A stretch of DNA of 64,000 nt from contig OY288242.1 of the NCBI GenBank assembly GCA_958450325.1, positions 67,388,062 to 67,452,061 of the forward strand, given 5' to 3'. Source of the DNA: Agrostemma githago (taxonomy: Eukaryota > Streptophyta > Magnoliopsida > Caryophyllales > Caryophyllaceae). Position 1 is the first letter of the stretch. Each line of letters opens with the position of its first letter. Below the pieces are notes generated by a model, which saw only the letters and a program-made list of their open reading frames with translations, made no database searches and was not told the origin of the DNA. Shown here one piece after another: positions 57,539-64,000 of this stretch. The translations under genes and the position numbers were made by a program.

Positions 57539-57781
57539 TGTTTCGGTCTTGAAACAGTCAACTCCAAAACGAATTATAGAGCTTGAGTTCGTCTTAGACT
57601 TGGGTCTCCGTATCTCTTACTCTTTCCCTTGACTTAGCCAATATCTTTGATTGTCGTAGGAATTTCTACTCTGCACAAGGAACAAACAGGGTCTCAGTGG
57701 TTTCCGAGTGGACCCTCTTCGATGTCTAAGTCAGTCTCCTGGAGACGTTACTAGCCGTTACTCAGGGAGAGTTAATAGGCT
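57539..57781 (-). repeat. 5' LTR fragment of the Tat element
   Basis: 243 bp matching 40345-40587 closely, then abruptly different at GTTAATAGGC/TGATTTTC. The rest of the LTR, with the promoter, is absent here. Confidence 0.85.
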
Positions 57782-58748
57782 GATTTTCTGATTTTCTGGT
57801 AGAGGTGGAGACCTGCACGGTTAAACAATACTTATAACCACAACATACTAACTACGTAGTAGTGGTAAGTCGGGATCGATCCACAGGGACGGAACAAGAG
57901 AAGTCGAGTTTTAGTTTAGTCTATTGATTGGGATCTAAAGGAGGTTTTGAGGTAGGTCACGAACTAATCTAATGAGAACGATAGTAGAATAACTAAGAGA
58001 AATCAAGTAAAGGAAAGACGTTAGGAGGAGTCGGGGAATTAGAAATGGACACATAAACAATGAATCAAACAAACAATACACAATCAATAAGGAGCGAGTT
58101 ACCCTTTTCGATCCCCACCTGTCACGCGGGTGACCTGGATTTCCTAACCCAACCTCGCTAAAACCCATTTTCGCACCGATTAAGCTAGGTCACTAATCGG
58201 AATTACCTAAACCCTAAGTCTCGTCCCCATATTGATAAGGGTGAATACGAGTCGACAAAATTGATCAAGTAAAGTCAACACATATACAACAATTCCAAAT
58301 TAGACAAATCGACCCCAAGTGTATCAATCATCACAATTCCATAATTCATGACACCTAAATTCTTCCTCCTTTAACCCCCTGACTACTAATCTACCCATTA
58401 ATCATATCGAAAACTAAGTTAACTAAAAAACTCAACACTAATGAAAACATAGAAATAAACATTAAACTAACAATAACAATAAACTATGAACATGAGATAA
58501 AAACAATAAAATGAGAAGAAGAGAATACCAATCATAAAGGAAATTGAATAAGAAAATAAAGATTAGGAACTTGATTAAAAGAAAGATTAAATCTAGGAGT
58601 TTAATTAAGCTAATTAGTTAAGTAGATCTAGACTAATTAGACTAGAGAAATGGAGAGAGACTCCTAAAATATCTCCCAAATCTAATATCTAAACCCTAAT
58701 TATAAATTAGTAATGTAAGATGGAGTGTGTATGTAGTGTCTCCCTCTC
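57782..58748. other. Unidentified repeat-like DNA
   Basis: Begins at the broken 5' LTR with a doubled TGATTTTCTGATTTTCTGG, contains AAGTCGGGATCGATCCACAG (a phrase I associate with plant retroelement-derived repeats, origin not recalled), and ends in A-rich sequence before the next LTR. No coding domain; the 77-codon minus ORF at 57935-58168 is not recognised. Confidence 0.4.
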
Positions 58749-59316
58749 TGATGCGGGTCCGGGTATGGATGGCACAAACAAGCTCGTGCTCGACGTAGGT
58801 GAGAAGGGTTCGAATGATGTGGCTCGGGCTCAAGTGATGGCAAAACAGGTCAAGTGGTTAAGAGAGCTCGAACCCCGCGGAGTGTGTCAAATTACTCTGT
58901 TGATGAAGAATTAAGTCAATCGAGCATTGAAGGTGGCAGTTTCAAGGACGGTTTATTTGTTTGCTTTGTTTGAAATAAAGTAGATTGATTAGAGGTTTTA
59001 ATTAGCTTTGATGGGTAATTAAGCCTGGATTTTCGGTTACGATTTAGTATTTATCATTAAATTAATTAGTCATCTTTATGTGGGCTATATAAAGCCTTGC
59101 GAGAATGTAAAGAAGGCATCTATCAATTTGAATACAAAAAAGAAAGCACGTCAATTGCTTGTCTAGCAGTACAATTTTGTTTCTATTCGAACGCATTTTC
59201 GAGTATTAACTTGTTCAATCTCAATAGGTCTTGAGTTCGTCCTCCATTATTGAGTTATAAGTCTAATTCGTCAATTGTCTATCCAATCTCGTGTCTTCTG
59301 CTGTTAATTCGCATCA
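58749..59316 (+). repeat. 5' LTR of the chromovirus-like element
   Basis: 568 bp from TGATGCGGG to TTCGCATCA, short inverted ends TGATGCG/CGCATCA. It holds a TATA box at 59086 and is followed after four bases by the primer-binding site. Its partner LTR is not in the window, so the left end rests on these inverted termini. Confidence 0.75.
59086..59093 (+). promoter_or_regulatory. TATA box of the chromovirus-like LTR
   Basis: TATATAAA in GGGCTATATAAAGCC, itself palindromic, about 230 bp before the LTR end. Confidence 0.7.
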
Positions 59317-59320
59317 TAAG

Positions 59321-59332
59321 TGGTATTAGAGC
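59321..59332 (+). promoter_or_regulatory. Primer-binding site, initiator Met tRNA type
   Basis: TGGTATTAGAGC differs by one base from the usual TGGTATCAGAGC. Confidence 0.8.
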
Positions 59333-59401
59333 TTCGGTTCTTGATTTCCATAAAATCAAGACAGTCCCTATTTTTTGCGTTTAAAAAATATATCCTAAAA
59401 T

Positions 59402-60319
59402 ATGGCCGAATTCGATGACGATATGTTACTTGGTCAATTACGAGACTTGTTGCGCACAAGGGTGCGAACTGGTTCCCGTTCTAAGCCCGATGAGTTCAAT
59501 ATCTCAGAACTTCTCGAGTTCACAGGAAGCACTAATCCGGAAGACTATTTTCAATAGGAAAGAAAAATCTAGCGTATGTTCGATTTCAAGGATCTCAGCG
59601 ACGAGAAGAGGTGCAAGTACGCAATCTTGAAATTGGGAAGCGGGGCATCGTTGTGGATCGAGGGGTTAAAATCCAAACGTGCCGGGAAGGACAAAATCGC
59701 GTCATGGGAATCCCTAAATTGCAAACTCCATAAATGGTATGTACCACCGACCCATAGGTTAACTATTTATCGTAGAATTGCGGAGTTTAGACAAGGGAAA
59801 TTAAGTGTGGGGGAATATATCGATGAGTTTGAAAGTCTTTCTCTGATGGGTGAATTGGAGGAGATAGAAGAACACGAAATGGCTAGATTTTTGCGAGGAT
59901 TGAATTTTAATATTTCTAATGTCGTAGAATTATACCCCTATTCTGATTTTGATACCCCCTGTGGGATTTGTTTGAAACTTGAGAGTCAAGGGAAAACAAA
60001 ATATGGGGGTAGATCGAGTGTAGAGTCAAGAAAGGCCAAAACATGGCCTCGGTCTGAGTCTGTTTCGAAGGTCGTTCGGTCGAGTGGTAGTATGAGTGCA
60101 ACCCCTAGTAGTGGCTCGATAGTGGGCCCTAGACCTACTAACACCGTCGCTAAAGAGATTAGTTTATCAAGGGTGCGATGTTTCAAGTGTCAGGGGTTTT
60201 GGCATTATCAAAATACGTGTCAAAATAAACGGGTAGTAACATTAAGAGGCTATAACTACTCGGGACGAGTTGTTAGACGAGGAATAAAGGGAAAGGTTGG
60301 GGAATGTGTTCGTTTTTGA
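59402..60319 (+). pseudogene. Gag of the chromovirus-like element (two stops, frameshift)
   Basis: From the ATG at 59402 (MAEFDDDMLLGQLRDLL) the frame runs to 60319 with TAG codons at 59555 and 59570. After these it is open for 247 codons from 59576: capsid motifs DEKRCKYAILKLGSGASLWI, SWESLNCKLHKWYVPPTHR and EFRQGKLSVGEYIDEFESL, then a C-terminal CCHC zinc knuckle CFKCQGFWHYQNTC (C-x2-C-x4-H-x4-C). The Retrotrans_gag capsid and CCHC knuckle are the standard chromovirus layout. Near 60300 the frame shifts and continues as an acidic VFVFEEENSEDEGDVEAYSA, the expected gag-protease linker. Confidence 0.88.
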
Positions 60320-61055
60320 AGAGGAAAACAGTGAGGATGAGGGGGACGTGGAAGCTTACAGTGCCCATTATATGATACAATTTTGGTTCTCCGCTCCCTG
60401 AAAACTAAATCAGGGCCGAATGATTTAGAGCAGCCGGATTAGCTGTTTCACACAAAATGTCGAATTGGAGATAAGTGGTGCGCGTGATAATCGACGGAGG
60501 GAATTGCACCAACGTTGCTTCTGGTGAGTTGGTCACAAAGCTTGGGTTGGTCACCACGACTCATCCAAACCCTTACGCTTTACATTGGCTCGACGATGGT
60601 AATGAGATAAAAGTGTCAAAACAGGTGCGTGGGATTAACAATGGGTTCGTATTTTGATGAAGTGTTGTGTGACGTTATCCCAATGGATGCTTGTCATGTC
60701 TTATTAGGGCAACCATGGCAATTTGACTGAGATGTGATGCATCGAGGGAGGAGTAACGAGTATGTATTACAGGACAAGGGTAAGAAAATTGTGTTGAAAC
60801 CCATGTCACCCTAGGCCATTCGTTCCGTGAGTGCTAGTCGAGGTAAGAAGCCGACGTTGACTATATTTGCTAGTGAACATGAGGTAGAGCGAGCCATTGA
60901 TAACAGCGAGCGTGTTCCTTTACTCTTAGAGTCTTAGCCACTGAAAGTCGGGAAAAGGGTGTAGTCGATCAGGGAAATGGAAGACTTGAGAAGTAAATCC
61001 AAGAATTTGGGAACGTATTCCCGGATGACCTACCATTTGGACTACCACCTATTAG
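60320..61055 (+). pseudogene. Protease and start of RT of the chromovirus-like element (disrupted)
   Basis: Frame-shifted pieces read LFHTKCRIGDKWC, VIIDGGNCTNVASGELVTKL, YALHWLDDGNEIKVSKQV, then DEVLCDVIPMDACHVLLGQP and WQFD, matching in order the aspartic protease of plant chromoviruses, with the usual DGG in place of DTG. Stops include TGA after WQFD and TAG after KPMSP. It ends FGNVFPDDLPFGLPPI, where RT would start, and is cut by CACTA. Confidence 0.8.
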
Positions 61056-61061
61056 CACTAC

Positions 61062-61352
61062 TACAAAACATCAAATAGACATGGGTCATTTTCACTAATA
61101 GACATGGGTCTTGCGACCCATGTTAAGTTGAGTGACATCTATTCTCAAATACTTAGACATAGGTCGTACAATCTATGTCTATCCAAAACATAGACATAGG
61201 TTTTTCTAATAACCCATGTCTATTTTTATATTAGACATAGGTTTGTAGAATTAACCCATGTCTATAAAAACTGTAGACATAGGTTTTTTGTACGCCCTAT
61301 GTCTATTTATATATATAGACATGGGTTATTTGTATGCCCTATGTCTATTGAA
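61062..61352. repeat. Subterminal repeats of the second CACTA element
   Basis: About twelve copies of TAGACATGGGT/ACCCATGTCTA and the variant TAGACATAGGT, in both orientations. Confidence 0.9.
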
Positions 61353-61846
61353 CTGCTAAATTACAAAAAAAAATACAAAATAGGCGATCCACTTTCTAGT
61401 AATTAAATTTTATTAATAAAAAAACAATTCATTACAATCACAAGACATTATCCCTTTTCCTTCCACACTGAGATACTTAAGTACAAATCAAAATGAATAC
61501 CCGATCAACAAACCTAATAAACATGTTAATAAAGCGTCTAGAATCAAGACACCGCGGCTCATGATGTTCCTCTTAACCTTTCTCCGAACTATCTCCTGTC
61601 AATCAAGCAAGGGTTAAAAACATTAAAGAGTTTCCAAGCTTAAAGTTAACATTTAATGATTCATATTCCATCAATTTCATTTTACAATTACTGTAATCAG
61701 GAGTCAACATCGTCACAATTAAAAAATAATTAGGCACTAAAATTGAAGGATTATGTCACTTTTGTACTTTAAATTTCATGTAATTATAAAATAAACAGGT
61801 GCTAAAATCAGGATTAGTAATCTATTATATTGATAAAGAAACTCAC
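61353..61846 (-). other. Flank of the captured genes, with a possible last exon
   Basis: No recognised gene. On the minus strand TTGATTGACAG/GAGATAGTTCGGAG near 61600 is a plausible splice acceptor, opening a short frame EIVRRKVKRNIMSRGVLILD. It could be a last exon for a transcript through the captured exons. AT-rich sequence toward 61400 could carry a poly(A) signal. Confidence 0.35.
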
Positions 61847-62100
61847 TGCCTTCGTCATAAAGCAAGGCCAAGATCCTGTCTGTAAGATCCTACAAACAGG
61901 TAAGGCCAGGAAGACATCAATTGAAGATCAGGCTCCAGGTATACCCCGAACAACTTTGTTATCTTCATGACTACTATACAGAAATGAGGATATCAAAATA
62001 GATAATATTAACATCTTACCTGTTCTTTCCCTTGCTTTGAAAGACCTACTTGACTAAGAACATCCTTAAGCTCTTTGATCCGGAATTGTAACAATTTATT
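61847..62100 (-). pseudogene. SIZ1: Captured SIZ1-type SUMO E3 ligase fragment, two exons (SAP domain)
   Basis: Exon 1 at 62100-62020 (81 bp, splice sites TTTGCAG/ and /GTAAGA) encodes NKLLQFRIKELKDVLSQVGL then SKQGKEQ. Exon 2 at 61889-61847 (TTTGTAG/ and /GTGAGT) encodes DLTDRILALLYDEG. Together they match the N-terminal SAP DNA-binding domain of plant SIZ1, a nuclear enzyme that attaches SUMO to proteins. The introns are kept, so the copy came from genomic DNA. The start exon and everything after the SAP domain are absent. It follows directly after the V-ATPase exons on the same strand, so both could be spliced into one transcript. Identification is by reading; a database search would settle it. 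Confidence 0.82.
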
Positions 62101-62426
62101 CTGCAAATGCCATTTAAAATTCATACAATGCAATACCATGATTGCCTAACTCAACATGAACAAGTGACAAACAATTCAAAATTCATTGTGTAGACTGTAG
62201 AGTAACTGATATAAATGCATACACTAATTGAGCACCAAGATAGAGTACGCTTGAACTGTTTCACAATTTGCTAGCGCTAGAGGGATGAACAAATTCAGAA
62301 TGCAAGCATTTAAGAACCTTCTCTCAAGAATGCAAGCATAAATGCATATTATTGAAAGACTGGCAGTCAACACATATTATTGATAGACTGTGGAAAGCAG
62401 AGCACATAAAGGATATCAGTGTTCAC

Positions 62427-63660
62427 CTTCTCTCAAGAAGCAGGGTCAACGACAGGATGCTCTACAATGGTCTGCCTCACAAAGACATTACCCCTTGTAG
62501 CACGAAATAAAATCCTCTCAAAAGCCATGGACTTTTGCCTGGGAACGAGGCCAGTAAAAAAACACAGTTGCACTGTTTTTGATGCATCCACTAATGTATC
62601 CTGAAAGCCGGTCCATTTTAAGGAATAGAGAAATACAATCATTTAGGGATAGATAAATACAAAGAAACCAATCAACGTACCTGGTCCCGAAGCAGAGGAG
62701 TGTCAAAGGCCTCTTCAACATGGCCTGATTCTACTTCTCTCTGCTGAGCTGCTGCACTTCTTTGAGTTGACTCAAAGAACTCTCCTGACTGGATAAAAAG
62801 ATAGAAGCCAGGGCTGAACTTATTGAATAAAACATACGAGTAGTTCATGAACAGATAGGAAGACACTCCAAAATAAAGAACCTAAATTACACTTTTGAAC
62901 ATTACAAGCGAGACCTCGTGAAGCAAGATAATTAGATAAATCATCATGATTTTTAAAAAGAACTGGTTTCTGACATCTGTATTATGAAACAAGTGACTTT
63001 AACACTCAAATGGGGCCAATAAGCATCTTGCTTACCTTCTGGATGACAAGTTTATATTCAGCAAGTTCATTGTAAGTACGCTGTAGTTTCTCATGGTTTC
63101 CATTCATCTCAGTAAGCTCAGCTTCAAGCTCCGCAAGTTTTACCTGTATAACGCAAAATGGCACTTCCATGACCGAAATCCAACTACAGTGTGAAGGCAC
63201 ATTCATAAACAAAGAGATAAAATAGGCGATCTGCCAAAAAAAGGAAAGAAAATCTTCATCTACCTCCAAGTCATCCACTTTGAAGTCTCCTTGAATAGAA
63301 GAATTTGGTAGGATTGAAATTCCAGCATTCGACATTTGTTCCCTGAAATACCGCAATTTACGTGCCATCTCTCCACACTTCTTAATCTTCACAAAGAAAT
63401 ATGAAGCTTTGTGAATTAACAGGCAAATATTGACCTTAGTATGTCAAAAACAAATGGCATTTAAAAGAAGCCCTTCCACCAGAAACCATTATAACTAACA
63501 AACACTTTGCATAGGTGAGCATTAACAAACCATTTACTGATTTTTTTTGGCAATTTTACAATCAAATTTAAGAGACATAAAAGAAAACAGCTTAAAAAAG
63601 CAAATGTGAACATACCTGATTTGCATAGGTTCGTTGGAAAGGGCTCTTCTCAGCATTCAA
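62427..63660 (-). pseudogene. VHA-a: Captured V-ATPase subunit a fragment, five exons with introns
   Basis: Collinear minus-strand exons, all in phase 0 with GT-AG introns: 63660-63616 (LNAEKSPFQRTYANQ), 63386-63264 (IKKCGEMARKLRYFREQM... DDLE), 63143-63036 (VKLAELEAELTEMNGN... VIQK), 62788-62681 (SGEFFESTQRSAAAQQRE... LLRDQ) and 62600-62427 (FFTGLVPRQKSMAFERILFR, ATRGNVFVRQ). They match the cytosolic N-terminal domain of the 100-kDa vacuolar proton ATPase subunit a. The membrane half is missing. A TGA at 62433-62435 replaces the Gly codon expected after DPAS, which ends the frame. Exon 1 would lie upstream, beyond 63660 or absent. Divergence from typical sequences and the stop say it is not a working gene. 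Confidence 0.92.
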
Positions 63661-64000
63661 CTGAACAAAAAATTGACAGACGTGAATTAAGTTGATAACT
63701 GTTTCCATCGAAATGAAAATTCTACTGCCTAAGAATGATGAAATCAGCATATGTGCATCCTAGCTAAAATAGCTACTAGCAGCCATCTTAAGGTAAAATT
63801 TTGTGTGAATCACGAGAGGGCCATAAGAATTTAACCCATGGAATAGACGTATACAGTTATAGTACAAAACTACATGAACTACACAAATTTTTACGATACG
63901 TGACCTTAATACATCCGTATTTAGAGGAGAAATACAAGTATAAAGACAACAATATTGGGAACACGTTCGTATTAAATCAAGTTGACAGTCCGCAAAATCA
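63661..64000 (-). other. Probable intron or flank upstream of the captured V-ATPase exons
   Basis: AT-rich sequence without a recognised exon. If the capture includes more of the gene, this is its first intron. Confidence 0.45.

Larger units (their letters stand above)
40345..57781 (-). mobile_element. Decayed autonomous-type Tat-lineage Ty3/gypsy element
   Basis: LTR starts TGTTTCGGTCTTGAAACA at 40345 and 57539 lie in direct orientation. A primer-binding site beside 57539 puts the coding strand on minus. Order on the minus strand: gag, protease, reverse transcriptase, RNase H, a second RNase H, integrase, tandem repeats, then an extra gene on the opposite strand before the 3' LTR. Dual RNase H and an antisense extra ORF are known features of the Tat lineage. 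Many stops, frameshifts and active-site changes disable it. The 5' LTR is cut at 57781 after 243 bp, so no target duplication can be checked. Nested insertions: a solo LTR (52942-55153), a Mutator-like element (43760-45913) and foldback elements. Confidence 0.88.
58749..61055 (+). mobile_element. 5' part of a chromovirus-like Ty3/gypsy element
   Basis: 5' LTR, primer-binding site, gag and protease in order on the plus strand. At 61055 it is cut by a CACTA element just where the RT leader (FPDDLPFGLPPI) begins. RT and later genes lie beyond the window or are lost. Several stops and frameshifts show it is dead. Confidence 0.85.
61056..64000. mobile_element. CACTA element carrying host gene fragments (right end outside window)
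   Basis: Starts CACTACTACAAAACATCAAA inside the retroelement, after TAG at 61053-61055 (the probable target duplication, not checkable here). The first 300 bp are full of TAGACATGGGT motifs in both orientations, as in CACTA subterminal regions. Then, on the minus strand, come exons of two unrelated plant genes. No transposase is visible, so it is probably non-autonomous, although the rest is unseen. Confidence 0.82.

Noticed and set aside
62427..63660. Functional V-ATPase subunit a gene
   Set aside because: Only N-terminal exons are present, a TGA interrupts the last one, unrelated SIZ1 exons follow, and the whole lies in a transposon.

Overview
This window is intergenic DNA from a large plant nuclear genome, almost entirely transposable elements. 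Evidence: plant-type Ty3/gypsy elements (Tat/Ogre-like and chromovirus-like), CACTA and Stowaway elements, and captured fragments of plant genes with GT-AG introns. The species cannot be settled from the sequence; a large-genome eudicot fits. I see no intact host gene, no rRNA or tRNA gene, and no bacterial or organellar DNA. Nearly all long ORFs are relics of transposon proteins.

Layout. (1) 1-2640: AT-rich DNA with a Stowaway MITE and a cluster of short palindromic repeats. (2) 2640-3556, 27730-28068 and 39886-40340: pieces of a roughly 305-bp tandem repeat split by later insertions. (3) 3557-27729: a nest inside that repeat. A small LTR element family with hairpin minisatellites in its LTRs holds a non-autonomous gypsy element on the minus strand (4493-20841, TSD CTCAT). 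That holds a Tat/Ogre-like non-autonomous element (5425-17871, TSD AATGT), which holds a CACTA element (9560-13133, TSD GAA), which carries a gene fragment. Two solo LTRs (22391-25098, TSD AAGTT; 25711-27652, TSD ATGAG) sit in the same LTR cluster. (4) 28781-38079: a second Tat/Ogre-like element on the minus strand (TSD ATAAT) with an open 225-codon gag remnant. (5) 40345-57781: a decayed autonomous-type Tat element on the minus strand with gag, protease, RT, two RNase H domains and integrase, plus an extra gene on the opposite strand. It is split by a solo LTR (52942-55153, TSD CCTTG) and by Mutator-like and foldback elements. (6) 57782-58748: unidentified repeat DNA. (7) 58749-61055: the 5' LTR, gag and protease of a chromovirus-like element, cut by (8) 61056-64000: the start of a second CACTA element. 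This one carries collinear exons and introns of a V-ATPase subunit a gene followed by exons of a SIZ1-type SUMO ligase gene.

How the parts relate. The two Tat/Ogre-like elements and two of the solo LTRs belong to one LTR family, present six times in both orientations. Neither full copy has pol, so they would need enzymes in trans. The pol-bearing element at 40345-57781 has different LTRs and a different primer-binding site and is itself disabled. The strongest biology here is gene capture by both CACTA elements, the tandem hairpin arrays inside retroelements, and the extra antisense gene of the Tat element. All boundaries come from reading by eye; percent identities were not computed.
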